Shown: positions 26,362 through 33,804 of the stretch, one piece after another
How positions within the stretch are numbered: position 1 is the first letter of the stretch
How the letters are laid out: the number at the start of each line of letters is the position of its first letter
Position numbers and translations under genes: made by a program
NCBI RefSeq assembly: GCF_001423905.1
Contig: NZ_LMPQ01000011.1
Span: forward strand, 259,856-323,855
Source: Frigoribacterium sp. Leaf186
Lineage (GTDB): Bacteria > Actinomycetota > Actinomycetes > Actinomycetales > Microbacteriaceae
DNA length: 64,000 nt
Direction: 5' to 3'
The notes under the pieces: model-generated
What the model saw: only the letters and a program-made list of their open reading frames with translations
What the model was told of the DNA's origin: nothing
The model's database searches: none

Positions 26362-27228
26362 ATGATCACTATTCGACCGACACCCGCCGGGCTCGAGGCA
26401 GACATCGTCGGGCCGTGGACCAAAGCCGACGAGCGAGAGATGCGCAAACGGGGCATCACGGGGCTCGTCCTCAACTACGCACATGGGTACCAGGAAAGAA
26501 ACCTAGATTTTATCTCGGGCCTGGAGCTCGAGCGGCTCATCATTCTTTCTCGAACAACTTCTGATCATGAGCCCATCTACGATCTCGCTGACACCCTGAT
26601 CGAACTGAACATCACGACCGACCCCCGGCTCGAGGTCGACCTGACTCGGCTGCCTCGCCTGAGGGAGCTTGGCGCCGATTGGAGGCAGGTACGGGACACC
26701 ATCGGTGCCGCAGATGACCTGGATTCGGTCTGTTTCGGCTTGTACACCGAAGCAGATCTGCTCCCCTTGGCACACCTGCACTCTCTTTCCAGGCTGACGC
26801 TTCTTGATCGCCCCCGAATCGGGACGGTAACTGGCCTCTCGGCGCTGCCCCGTCTTCGGTTCCTCGAGATCGCATCCGCCTCTCACCTCCGAGACATCAC
26901 CGAGCTCGAATGGAACCCGACTCCTCTTCTCGAGTCCTTGAGCTTTGCGTACTCAGCTAACGTCTCGGACCTCGAGTCGATCGCGCATACGACTTCCTTG
27001 ACGCAGCTGACTCTGTCAGACATGGGAACCTTCGTCAGCCTCGCGCCACTTGTGCGGCTTCGACGCCTCGAACGGTTGTTCCTGCACGGCTCGACGAACG
27101 TCTCGGACGGCGACCTAACTCCGCTCCTCGCCCTGCCTGCCCTCAAGCTCGTGAGTCTGGCGAATCGTCGGCACTACTCGCCGCCCGCCTCCAACATCAA
27201 GTCCCAGATTGCTTCACGACCCGGGTGA
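26362..27228 (+). CDS. Leucine-rich solenoid hypothetical protein, 288 aa
   Basis: Internal repeats of about 22-25 residues with L-x-x-L-x-L spacing are visible from residue 80 on (LPRLRELGAD, LHSLSRLTLLDRP, LPRLRFLEIASA, TTSLTQLTLSD, LRRLERLFLHGS, LPALKLVSLAN), so it probably folds as a leucine-rich-repeat-like solenoid. It has no signal peptide and is likely a cytosolic binding protein. ATG 26362 is preferred to TTG 26344. An array element lies 59 bases after its stop. Codon use is less GC-biased than in the first 24 kb. Confidence 0.6.
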   Translation: MITIRPTPAGLEADIVGPWTKADEREMRKRGITGLVLNYAHGYQERNLDFISGLELERLIILSRTTSDHEPIYDLADTLIELNITTDPRLEVDLTRLPRLRELGADWRQVRDTIGAADDLDSVCFGLYTEADLLPLAHLHSLSRLTLLDRPRIGTVTGLSALPRLRFLEIASASHLRDITELEWNPTPLLESLSFAYSANVSDLESIAHTTSLTQLTLSDMGTFVSLAPLVRLRRLERLFLHGSTNVSDGDLTPLLALPALKLVSLANRRHYSPPASNIKSQIASRPG

Positions 27229-27286
27229 TTTGTCGCGCTAGCTTTCTGCCGGCCTTCGTATATATGAAGGGTGCATGAGCCCGCTG

Positions 27287-27309
27287 CCCGATAGAGGATC
27301 GGTCTCCGC
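27287..27309 (+). repeat. Array element 1: CCCGATAG-AG-GATCG
   Basis: Exact consensus core, variable dinucleotide AG, ending GC rather than GG. It lies between the convergent 3' ends of the LRR-like gene and the DUF2625 gene. Core half-sites CCGAT and ATCGG form an inverted repeat around AGAGG. Confidence 0.8.
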
Positions 27310-27323
27310 TCGAAGCGAACGAC

Positions 27324-27977
27324 TCAGGACCACGTGGCGGGCACGCCACGATCGGTTCCGAGCTGAGTGGCAATGTCGTTGTACATGCCGAGCAATTCCG
27401 ACATGGGCACGGCTCGCTTGCTGACCTTGCTGAGGTCCTTGCCCTCTACCGAGAACGGGAAGGGGTAGAGAGACAGGCCCTGCCTCGGTGGGAGGGGCGC
27501 GATGTCGTTCTGCCACCCCGCCCACCGGAGGGGCTCGTAGAAGTCCACAGTCGCGCCTTCGAGCATCCAGGTCACGAAGGCGGCATGGCCCAGCTCGAGG
27601 TCTTCCCAAACCAACGAGTCGACCGGGAAATGGTGGACGGAGCCGTTGCCTGTGCCGAGGGCACCCCCGTCCAACGCGAACACCCCGCCGAGGACGTCGT
27701 ACGCGACAACGAGCAGCCCCGTGGTGCCGGCACTGGCCTGGTCAAGGCCGGGCAGGCCTTCGTCGGTGGAGCTTCCCCCGAGGAGGCGCAGCCACCCGTC
27801 GTCGACGATGACGCCAGAGGTGTTACGAGCGAGCGCGCCAAGATAAGAACCTGTACCGAGTCCCAGCGTTGCCGCGGTGGATGAGTCCGCCTTGGGTGGG
27901 CAGACTGTGACGTTCAGGGGCGAGGCTGCAACGAGTTGTGACAGCTCGGGCCATGCGTCAAATAGAGGGTCAACCAT
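27324..27977 (-). CDS. DUF2625 domain protein
   Basis: A 217-residue cytosolic protein resembling the DUF2625 family: the start DPLFDAWPELSQLVAAS, the centre ALGTGNGSVHHFPVDSLVWEDLELGHAAFVTWML and the end RWAGWQNDIAPLPPRQGLSLYPFPF fit. DUF2625 has no established function. ATG 27977 is chosen over the frame start at 27995, which lies in the spacer. It is the only gene between array elements 1 and 2. Confidence 0.75.
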   Translation of the reverse strand: MVDPLFDAWPELSQLVAASPLNVTVCPPKADSSTAATLGLGTGSYLGALARNTSGVIVDDGWLRLLGGSSTDEGLPGLDQASAGTTGLLVVAYDVLGGVFALDGGALGTGNGSVHHFPVDSLVWEDLELGHAAFVTWMLEGATVDFYEPLRWAGWQNDIAPLPPRQGLSLYPFPFSVEGKDLSKVSKRAVPMSELLGMYNDIATQLGTDRGVPATWS

Positions 27978-28030
27978 GCCTCGATTCTGGTCCACTGCGT
28001 GTCTGCTTTCGGGTGCGGCGCGAGCGCCTG

Positions 28031-28053
28031 CCCGTTAGCCGATGGGTGAGTGG
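28031..28053 (+). repeat. Array element 2: CCCGTTAG-CC-GATGG
   Basis: Two changes from consensus (A to T in the first half, C to G in the second), dinucleotide CC, GG at the fixed offset. Located between the starts of the DUF2625 gene and the 3' end of the next small membrane gene. Confidence 0.7.
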
Positions 28054-28082
28054 CACGCGCCGCGTCGGGCGATGCACGCTCG

Positions 28083-28304
28083 TCAGGGCAGGAAGATGGC
28101 CAGAAACATACTCGTCAGGGCCAAGACGACCCAGATTGGACAGCAGATGAGAATCAGTCTGAACTGTCCCGCCGTGATTCTTTGGCCACGCAAGATCACG
28201 ACTAGCAATGAGACGGCGACTGCTGCTGCGATGCCAATCAACACGAAGAAGAGGACGAGGAAGGGGACGGGCTGAGCTAAGTGCATGGCGGCCGGGGTTG
28301 ACAA
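28083..28304 (-). CDS. Two-helix small membrane protein, 73 aa
   Basis: Hydrophobic segments VPFLVLFFVLIGIAAAVAVSLLVVILR and LILICCPIWVVLALTSMFLAIFLP are joined by a short basic loop. The start is ATG 28304 or 28286. It is the only gene between array elements 2 and 3. No family is recognised. Confidence 0.6.
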   Translation of the reverse strand: MSTPAAMHLAQPVPFLVLFFVLIGIAAAVAVSLLVVILRGQRITAGQFRLILICCPIWVVLALTSMFLAIFLP

Positions 28305-28363
28305 GGTCCGACCCTGTGGAAGGCATCAGCCTTCAGCTCTCGTGGGCACCAGCCCTCATCCGT

Positions 28364-28386
28364 CCCGATAGACGCTCGTTCAGCGG
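28364..28386 (+). repeat. Array element 3: CCCGATAG-AC-GCTCG
   Basis: One change from consensus (GATCG to GCTCG), dinucleotide AC, GG at the fixed offset. It is 49 bases before the 3' end of the zinc-finger-like gene. Confidence 0.75.
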
Positions 28387-28434
28387 ACGGCCTCGAGTCG
28401 TCGCAGTGGGCTGGGCCGCCGGGCACGCATCTGA

Positions 28435-28971
28435 CTAGGCGTGGGTGTCAGTGTGTTGAGGCTGGTCGTCGGGGTCGTCTTCTTTATCGGATGGAAAGAC
28501 TTCGCGAAGGCCGACGAGATGGGCGTTGCGCCGCCACCACTGGCCACGGTCATCCCTCCGACTCGAGAGATGGTCGTCCTGTTGGAGGATGTGCTCGACG
28601 AATGCTGTGGGAAGTCTGACGTCGTGGTCGCGGACGTAATGGGCCAGGCCCGCGGGCCAGAGGAAGGTTCCGTCCGTGAGCTCGAGGTTTCCGTTCTTGG
28701 GGGTGCCGCATATGCGACACCTCGACCGGCCCATGTAGGCCCGGGCTACCAGACCGCGAGTGAGGTAGTCGACTACGGCAAATCGTTCATCTCGGGGTTG
28801 GTCAGGGTCGACGAGGTCATGTGGGTCTGGGTGGTTACTGTCGGGTTTGCCTTGCTCGGCCCAGTACCTGATGAGGATGAAGGGTTCGGACGGGTCCGTC
28901 GGAACACATCTGGTCGCTTCGGGGCGAGTGCCGCCGACGTCGTCATACTCCGTCGGCGAGTGCTCTTCCAT
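28435..28971 (-). CDS. Conserved hypothetical protein with CRICG zinc-finger-like motif
   Basis: A 178-residue cytosolic protein with RSRCRICGTPKNGNLELTDG then FLWPAGLAHYVRDHDVRLP; the Cys pair and following His residues could bind zinc. I recognise the GLAHYV...H-x-VRLP pattern as a widespread unnamed family. The ATG at 28971 is six bases after TAGGCT on the minus strand, so it is probably leaderless. It is the only gene between array elements 3 and 4. Confidence 0.65.
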   Translation of the reverse strand: MEEHSPTEYDDVGGTRPEATRCVPTDPSEPFILIRYWAEQGKPDSNHPDPHDLVDPDQPRDERFAVVDYLTRGLVARAYMGRSRCRICGTPKNGNLELTDGTFLWPAGLAHYVRDHDVRLPTAFVEHILQQDDHLSSRRDDRGQWWRRNAHLVGLREVFPSDKEDDPDDQPQHTDTHA

Positions 28972-29025
28972 GTCGGCAGCCTAGGGACAGCACGGGCAGT
29001 CGTGCAGATGCCGGTTTGAGAACGT

Positions 29026-29048
29026 CCCAATAGACGATCCGTGCCTGG
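29026..29048 (+). repeat. Array element 4: CCCAATAG-AC-GATCC
   Basis: Two changes from consensus (CCCGAT to CCCAAT, final G to C), dinucleotide AC, GG at the fixed offset. It lies 19 bases before the 3' end of the GNAT gene. Confidence 0.7.
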
Positions 29049-29066
29049 GATGCTAGCGACGTCGGG

Positions 29067-29567
29067 TCAGGTTCGTCGTTCCATGCAGATCAGGTCAGGA
29101 CGCGGGTCCCATGAGGCAACGGCTTGAAACCCTCGTCGGGAGTAGAGCCTGATCGCGTCATCCCGCCACCTCCACACTGTCAGCCGGAGCGGGCGCTGCT
29201 CGTCACGTGTCAGCGCTGCGTTGAGGAGCGCAGATCCTGCGCCAGTTCCGCGAGCAGCTGGATCGACCCACACTCTCTTCAGTTCGTCCGCGTCCTGGTC
29301 GCTGTGGACCACAGCGACGCCGACTAGGTGGCCTTGCAACTCGGCCACGTACACGTCGGCAGAGGCATACGCGGAGTAAGGGTCGTCGACCTCGTGGCGG
29401 TACTTCTCAGGCAATGGCGTCGGACCGTGGGCGCCGTCTAGGTGCTCGGCCTTTTCCCGCTCGGTCTGGATGAGGTAGTCGGCGATGAGCTTTCCTACCT
29501 GCGCTGCGTCACTTCCGGTGAGATCCGCACGACGGACGGTCGGCACGAGTTGCTCGGGGGTGGACAT
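29067..29567 (-). CDS. GNAT family N-acetyltransferase
   Basis: A 166-residue acetyltransferase. Strand 4 and the acetyl-CoA motif read LVGVAVVHSDQDADELKRVWVDPAARGTGAGSALLNAAL, with the R-G-x-G-x-G signature as RGTGAGSA; LYSRRGFQAVASWD is the usual C-terminal motif. ATG 29567 (MSTPEQLVPTVRRAD) is used; the longer frame runs into an array element. The only gene between elements 4 and 5. The substrate is unknown. Confidence 0.82.
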   Translation of the reverse strand: MSTPEQLVPTVRRADLTGSDAAQVGKLIADYLIQTEREKAEHLDGAHGPTPLPEKYRHEVDDPYSAYASADVYVAELQGHLVGVAVVHSDQDADELKRVWVDPAARGTGAGSALLNAALTRDEQRPLRLTVWRWRDDAIRLYSRRGFQAVASWDPRPDLICMERRT

Positions 29568-29574
29568 GCCACCA

Positions 29575-30654
29575 TCATTTCGTGCCGCGCGGAACACTCG
29601 TGCACTGCCCGATAGAGGATCGGCGTCCGGCACACTGGGTCTCATGCAAAGAGAGGTGTCCCTCGTCCTCTTCGAGGGTCAGTAGTGGCCGCTTCGCGAG
29701 AACATTCTGCTCAATGATGAGGCGCGAACTACCTACTCGCCAGAGGAGTACGGGCTTTCTGCACGACTGACGCAGCAGCTCTACGACTGGACCGAGTGGT
29801 GGCACACCCACGAGATGCGTCAGTCTCCTAGCCACTACCGGTGGGCGGCTCGGTTGGCTCGAGACCTGCAAGCTGAGCTCGGCCCGGGATTCGTCGTACT
29901 TCTCGACTAGGCGCCCTGGACAGCAAGTTCGGGTCGAATGCCCGATAGCCGATGGTCGTACGGGGCTCGAGTTCGTGCGTCGGTTGATGGTGTCGCCGTT
30001 CCAGGAGAGGTCGGAGTCCTCGACGACCTGGTAGGCCTCGAAGCGGTCGTCGGGGAGGATCGAGTCGATGAGTAGTTGGGAGCCGGCGACGATCGTGGAG
30101 TCCCAATCGATCTCGGTGGTGAGTACCCAGGCGTGGTCCTCCGGCCAGAGCAACTGCGGTGGCTCGTCGATTCGGAAGCCGATGCGTGGACCCCAGCCGG
30201 GCTCTGCGAGCTCCGCGGTGTCGGTCTGGGCCAAGGCGTAGTCGTACCGATCGATGGTCACCGATCGGCCGACGAGGCTCTGGCCTGTGCCGCCGACCCA
30301 GTACGCCGCAAGGGCGTCGTCCGGTGTCGCGGTCTGGCACATCAGCAGCGGTGCGAGGGCTGCCAGAACTTGCAGGTCGAGGTACCCGACGTCGCTGGTT
30401 CCACCCCGTGGCTCATCGAGGTCAAGTAGCCGCTCCCACTGGACGAGAGGGTGCATCACTTTGCCGGCCGCGGTGGCGACGTCAGACCATCGGCGGTGTT
30501 CCCAGGGGCCGTCTCCCGTGGGTCGGGGGTGGAGGATGCGCGCGTAGGCCTCGAAACCGTACCCAGCGACGGAGCCGACCCTCGCCCAGCCCCCGACGCG
30601 GTACATCCGCGGTCCTAGCCAAGCGGCGCGTTCGACATCGTCGATGATCTCCAT
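29575..30654 (-). CDS. Hypothetical protein whose frame runs through array element 6
   Basis: The first 225 residues or so (MEIIDDVERAAWLGPRMYRV ... EAYQVVEDSDLSWNGDTIN) have protein-like composition and end near 29975. Then the frame crosses array element 6 with no stop and continues to 29575 antisense to the amber-interrupted gene. The last 130 residues are therefore probably not native: the real 3' end was likely lost or exchanged at the element. ATG 30654 is seven bases after CAGGGT, a leaderless pattern. No family is recognised. Confidence 0.5.
   Translation of the reverse strand: MEIIDDVERAAWLGPRMYRVGGWARVGSVAGYGFEAYARILHPRPTGDGPWEHRRWSDVATAAGKVMHPLVQWERLLDLDEPRGGTSDVGYLDLQVLAALAPLLMCQTATPDDALAAYWVGGTGQSLVGRSVTIDRYDYALAQTDTAELAEPGWGPRIGFRIDEPPQLLWPEDHAWVLTTEIDWDSTIVAGSQLLIDSILPDDRFEAYQVVEDSDLSWNGDTINRRTNSSPVRPSAIGHSTRTCCPGRLVEKYDESRAELSLQVSSQPSRPPVVARRLTHLVGVPPLGPVVELLRQSCRKPVLLWRVGSSRLIIEQNVLAKRPLLTLEEDEGHLSLHETQCAGRRSSIGQCTSVPRGTK
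29608..29630 (+). repeat. Array element 5: CCCGATAG-AG-GATCG
   Basis: Exact consensus core, dinucleotide AG, followed by GCGTCC-GG. It lies between the GNAT start and the plus-strand amber-interrupted gene at 29644. Confidence 0.8.
29644..29910 (+). pseudogene. Small gene interrupted by an in-frame TAG at codon 14
   Basis: ATG 29644 begins MQREVSLVLFEGQ, then TAG (29683-29685), and the same frame continues WPLRENILLNDEARTTYSPE through LARDLQAELGPGFVVLLD to a TAG at 29908-29910. The downstream 74 codons read as a coherent protein (YDWTEWWHTHEM) without another start. A TGG-to-TAG change in a GQWWPL sequence would explain it. The original product (about 88 aa) is of unknown function. It occupies the interval between array elements 5 and 6 alone. 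Confidence 0.6.
29941..29963 (+). repeat. Array element 6: CCCGATAG-CC-GATGG
   Basis: One change from consensus (GATCG to GATGG, as in element 2), dinucleotide CC, GG at the fixed offset. A minus-strand reading frame from 30654 passes through it. Confidence 0.75.
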
Positions 30655-30717
30655 GGTCGCGACCCTGCCATGCGTGCAAAGCCGTGCCAAGGATGAGCAC
30701 TCGTCCAGGTGCTGTGT

Positions 30718-30740
30718 CGCATGAGGGGATCGCTTGTCGC
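30718..30740 (+). repeat. Degenerate array element between elements 6 and 7
   Basis: CGCATGAG-GG-GATCG followed by CTTGTC matches the right half of element 9 (GGGGATCGCTTGCC) almost exactly, while the left half is degraded. It separates the minus-strand hypothetical gene from the HxlR-RidA pair. Confidence 0.45.
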
Positions 30741-30783
30741 GGGGGACGACTGAGTTCGAGTAGACGCGCCGCGGCGGGGGTGA

Positions 30784-31152
30784 CTAGTCGTCGAAGCGGT
30801 GCCGCGCCTCCTCGATGGCGGGTAGGTGCTCGCGTGCCCACGCGAGGATCGCGTCGACCGGTGGTCGCAGGGTCTTGCCGAGCGGCGTGATGCGGTACTC
30901 GATCGCCACGGGGCGGGTGCTCATCACGGCCCGCTCGACCACGCCGTTGCGCTCCAGTCGGCGCAGCGTCGCGGTCAGTGACTTCTGCGTCACCGCCGGG
31001 ATGAGCCGTCGCAGCTCACTGAAGCGACAAGGGCGTTCGCAGAGCTCGTTCAGCACCTGCAGGGACCACTTGTCGAGCACCTGGTCGAGCAGCTCGCGCT
31101 GGGGCGCATCGATCTCGAACCGGTCCGTCGTGGGGCTGGTGGTATCCGTCAC
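30784..31152 (-). CDS. HxlR family transcriptional regulator
   Basis: A 122-residue winged-helix regulator. The HxlR signature is clear: VLDKWSLQVLNELCERPCRFSELRRLIPAVTQKSLTATLRRLERNGVVERAV, then the wing VAIEYRITPLGKTL. A DNA-binding dimer, typically sensing aldehydes or redox stress. GTG 31152 is preferred since the longer frame overlaps the divergent promoter. It is divergent from a RidA gene 73 bases away, its probable target; GATACC (31153-31158) and GGTATC (31190-31195) could be operator arms. Confidence 0.85.
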   Translation of the reverse strand: MTDTTSPTTDRFEIDAPQRELLDQVLDKWSLQVLNELCERPCRFSELRRLIPAVTQKSLTATLRRLERNGVVERAVMSTRPVAIEYRITPLGKTLRPPVDAILAWAREHLPAIEEARHRFDD

Positions 31153-31225
31153 GATACCCAGTCTCGTTGAAGTAACCGCAGAGCACCAGGTATCCATGAG
31201 GTACCACCTACGACAGGAGACACTC

Positions 31226-31636
31226 ATGACCGTCCATCTCAGCTCCCCGAGCACCCTGATGCAGCCCGTTCCCTACCATCACGTCGCGATCGGCACCGGC
31301 ACCCGCCACGTCCACGTGTCGGGCCAGATCGCGCGGACCGTGGACGCGACTCCGGTGGCACCAGTGGACCTGGCCGGCCAGGTCGCCCAGGCGCTCCGAA
31401 ACACCTACGAAGGGCTGACCAGTGCTGGCGCCGGGTTCGACGACGTCGTCCGCCTGACTTTCTATGTCACCGACTGGCAGCCCACGAAGATCGAGGCCTT
31501 CATGGCCGGTGTCACGGAGGTCGCGGAGGAAATCGGTCTGTCGCTGCCCATGCCGCCTGCGTCTCTGATTGGGGTCGACTATCTCTTCGAGCCGGACGTG
31601 CTCGTCGAGGTCGAGGCCACAGCGATCCTGGACTGA
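31226..31636 (+). CDS. RidA family (YjgF/YER057c/UK114) deaminase-like protein
   Basis: A 136-residue protein of the RidA superfamily, which hydrolyses reactive enamine/imine intermediates. Present are HVHVSGQIARTVDATPVAPVDLAGQVAQALRN, DDVVRLTFYVTDW and the C-terminal PMPPASLIGVDYLFEPDVLVEVEATAI. The active-site arginine of true RidA (usually R in CTRA-x-V) is replaced in this divergent subgroup (S-x-IGV), so imine deaminase activity is doubtful. ATG 31226 follows CAGGAGACACTC. Regulated by the divergent HxlR gene. Confidence 0.8.
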   Translation: MTVHLSSPSTLMQPVPYHHVAIGTGTRHVHVSGQIARTVDATPVAPVDLAGQVAQALRNTYEGLTSAGAGFDDVVRLTFYVTDWQPTKIEAFMAGVTEVAEEIGLSLPMPPASLIGVDYLFEPDVLVEVEATAILD

Positions 31637-31674
31637 TTGATCATCCCGATCGCACCAGTCCGTGTTCTAGGAGT

Positions 31675-31697
31675 CCCAGTAGAGGATCGGGCATCGG
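31675..31697 (+). repeat. Array element 7: CCCAGTAG-AG-GATCG
   Basis: Two changes from consensus in the left half (CCCGAT to CCCAGT), dinucleotide AG, GG at the fixed offset. It is 38 bases after the RidA stop and 44 before the 3' end of the lipoprotein gene. Confidence 0.7.
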
Positions 31698-31740
31698 GCG
31701 CGCGATGCACGTCCTGCCGCTGGGCACTGGGGTTGCGACG

Positions 31741-32214
31741 TCAGTCCGTCGTCGTGACCAGGGGTTGCCAGTTTGGTGTGACGATCGTGGCCTCCCACTG
31801 CGCGCCGACCGGGCCGGATGCTTGGATCGTGACACCGGTGGTGTCGGTCACGACAGGCAGGCGAAGCGTGGCGCCGCAGGGGATGTCGGCCTCGGCGTAG
31901 GTCATCGCGGGCTTCCGCGCCTCCGCGAGGCCGACGACGCTCAGGTGGACGAGATCGGCGTCGCGACAGACAGCGAGTACGTCGTAGTCACCAGCGGGGA
32001 CGCTCCCGAGTGTGACCTGAGCTGGAGGGGTGCCTTGGTCGGAGTCATCCGTAGTGATCTGCCCTCCGGCTCCACCTTCTCCGGAGGAGTCAGTGAGCAG
32101 CTGCGTCATGCGGCTGGCCCACTGGTCGTCCTGGGCGTGTGGTTCCGGTGTGGAACATCCGGCCAGAAGGAGTAGTGAGAGCATGACGGCGCCGGGTACC
32201 GGAAGGTTATGCAC
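31741..32214 (-). CDS. Putative lipoprotein, 157 aa
   Basis: The N-terminus is a short lipoprotein signal, PGAVMLSLLLLAGCSTPEP, with the lipobox cysteine at about residue 20. The mature part has a polar Ser/Gly/Gln segment, then GDYDVLAVCRDADLVHLSVVG and a second Cys in ADIPCGATLRLPV, which could form a disulfide with the first. It is the only gene between array elements 7 and 8. Function unknown. Confidence 0.65.
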   Translation of the reverse strand: MHNLPVPGAVMLSLLLLAGCSTPEPHAQDDQWASRMTQLLTDSSGEGGAGGQITTDDSDQGTPPAQVTLGSVPAGDYDVLAVCRDADLVHLSVVGLAEARKPAMTYAEADIPCGATLRLPVVTDTTGVTIQASGPVGAQWEATIVTPNWQPLVTTTD

Positions 32215-32273
32215 GCACCAATTGTCCCGTACGAGCGCCCCTTCTCGGTTTCATCACCATAGGCATTTGCATG

Positions 32274-32296
32274 CCCGAGAGACGATCGCCGACTGG
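32274..32296 (+). repeat. Array element 8: CCCGAGAG-AC-GATCG
   Basis: One change from consensus (CCCGAT to CCCGAG), dinucleotide AC, GG at the fixed offset. It separates the lipoprotein gene from the small membrane gene at 32359. Confidence 0.75.
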
Positions 32297-32358
32297 TCTG
32301 GGTGTGGCGGCACCGCAGGCCGCTCGGTCGCGAGTCGCAGGCCCGCTACCGTGACCCC

Positions 32359-32643
32359 ATGGCACGTCCATCTCGCCCCACTCGATGGGCGTTAGTTCTC
32401 AGCGTTTTGACCGTCGCAGCACTCGTCGTCTGCGCTATCGCAACCATCAAGGCCGGGTGGTTCACACCGGTCTTTCCCTGGCCAGTGCCTGAGGGCACGG
32501 AGATCGTCCAGACGAAGCAGCAGTTTGAGTCGGCGCTCAATGCGCAGCGTGTGGGACGGGTAGCCGCGGTTGCGGCGCTCGTTTCGACTCTTGGCGTGGC
32601 TGTTGTTACATTCGTTCGTCGACGAGCCCGGCGCGCCCGATAG
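32359..32643 (+). CDS. Two-helix small membrane protein, 94 aa, stop codon inside array element 9
   Basis: Hydrophobic segments WALVLSVLTVAALVVCAIATIKA and VGRVAAVAALVSTLGVAVVTFV flank an exposed loop; the end is FVRRRARRAR. ATG 32359 is six bases after TACCGT, so it is leaderless. The final codons CGC GCC CGA TAG are the left half of array element 9, so the element supplies the stop. It is the only gene between elements 8 and 9. Confidence 0.65.
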   Translation: MARPSRPTRWALVLSVLTVAALVVCAIATIKAGWFTPVFPWPVPEGTEIVQTKQQFESALNAQRVGRVAAVAALVSTLGVAVVTFVRRRARRAR

Positions 32644-32658
32644 GGGATCGCTTGCCGG
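32636..32658 (+). repeat. Array element 9: CCCGATAG-GG-GATCG
   Basis: Exact consensus core, dinucleotide GG, followed by CTTGCC-GG. Its TAG is the stop codon of the gene at 32359. The next clear element is 10.5 kb to the right. Confidence 0.8.
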
Positions 32659-32729
32659 GCCGGGCTGTTCGCTGAGCCATGCTCTCTCGCGAATTGCATG
32701 ACCCGGTTGTCAACTCGTCCCGAAACGGC

Positions 32730-32761
32730 GACGAGCACCACCGGTGCATGTGGTGCTCGTC
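32730..32761. terminator. Hairpin GACGAGCACCAC
   Basis: GACGAGCACCAC (32730-32741) pairs perfectly with GTGGTGCTCGTC (32750-32761). With the next hairpin (32812-32847) it fills the 290-base gap between array element 9 and the galactoside operon; no gene is seen in the gap. Confidence 0.6.
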
Positions 32762-32811
32762 TTAGGGGTGGAGAAGGAAGGCTCCAGACATGACCATGAT
32801 GACGTGGGCTG

Positions 32812-32847
32812 TTCCGGGGCGACGCCTGGGAAGTCGTCGCCCCGGAA
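32812..32847 (-). terminator. Terminator of the alpha-galactoside operon
   Basis: TTCCGGGGCGACG (32812-32824) and CGTCGCCCCGGAA (32835-32847) form a perfect 13-bp stem with a 10-base loop, about 97 bases after the last gene of the minus-strand operon. Confidence 0.65.
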
Positions 32848-32943
32848 GTCAGATGGGTGTCAAGACGTGCCGATGAGCAGGCCAAGTGCTCCGGCGCCGA
32901 TGGTCATCGATTTACCAGCTGGGCCGCCCTATTGGGATGGGCC

Positions 32944-33804
32944 TCACTTTTCTGCTCCTGCGAGGGCACCCTTGACGAAGTACTTCTGCAGGAAGAGGTA
33001 GGCGATGAGGATGGGTGCAAGCCCGATCAGAGCGGCGGCAGCTGCCGCTCCGATGTTCGTCCCTTGGCTCGAGAAGAACACTGCCACTGCGGGAGCCAGT
33101 GTTCGCATGGGCGTGCTGCTGCTGATGTAGGAGCTCATCGCGAACTCGTTCCACACGTTCGTCGCCGTGAGGATCGTGACAGTTGCGAGCACGGGTTTCA
33201 GGGACGGCAGGATGATCTGCATGAAGATGCGGAGTGTTCCTGCTCCGTCCATGGCTGCGGCCTCTTCGAGCGAGATGGGAAGGCCGCGCATGAACTGGGT
33301 GAAGAGGAACACGGCGAGTGGGAGCTGAAGCGTCGTGAGGACGAGGATGAGTCCGCCGAACGTGTTCAGGAGGCCGAGACGCGACAGCATCGTGTACAGC
33401 GGCACGAGGATGCTGAGCGGAGGCACGATCAGCATGCCCAGGAGGCCGAGTGAGACTGCCCGGTTGAGCCGCGTCAGCCGTCGAGCGAGGGGGTAGGCGG
33501 CCATGGCGCCGATCAGGCACACGAGGAACGTGCTCACCGTGGTGACGAGGAGGCTGTTCTCCAGTGCCCAGTCCAGGCGGCCGACCGTGAACGCCGTCGA
33601 GACGTTCGCCAGGGTCGCTCCGGAGAACGGAGGCAGCCAGAGTGAACTGTCGTCCGTGGCGGGTTTCAGCGCGGTCGTGACGGCGATGTAGAACGGTGTG
33701 ATCTGCACGAGGGCGACGATCACGAGGAACGCCGTCTTCCCGATCTTCGCTGCGCTGCGGGTGCGACGCCGGGAGTCAGGCGAGGTGGTGGCGTGGGCGG
33801 TCAT
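32944..33804 (-). CDS. Carbohydrate ABC transporter permease (MalG type)
   Basis: A 286-residue inner-membrane permease of the CUT1 family. Six helices are visible, and the coupling loop EEAAAMDGAGTLRIFMQIILPSLKP is the EAA motif that contacts the ATPase. ATG 33804 overlaps the stop of the upstream permease by one base (TGATG). With that permease and the binding protein it forms the importer of the GH36 operon; no ATPase gene is included, so a shared MsmK-type ATPase is assumed. Confidence 0.9.
   Translation of the reverse strand: MTAHATTSPDSRRRTRSAAKIGKTAFLVIVALVQITPFYIAVTTALKPATDDSSLWLPPFSGATLANVSTAFTVGRLDWALENSLLVTTVSTFLVCLIGAMAAYPLARRLTRLNRAVSLGLLGMLIVPPLSILVPLYTMLSRLGLLNTFGGLILVLTTLQLPLAVFLFTQFMRGLPISLEEAAAMDGAGTLRIFMQIILPSLKPVLATVTILTATNVWNEFAMSSYISSSTPMRTLAPAVAVFFSSQGTNIGAAAAAALIGLAPILIAYLFLQKYFVKGALAGAEK

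Noticed and set aside
32923-32942. A possible reverse-oriented element (CCCAATAGGG on the minus strand) before the sugar operon end
   Set aside because: The second half does not match GATCG; treated as chance.
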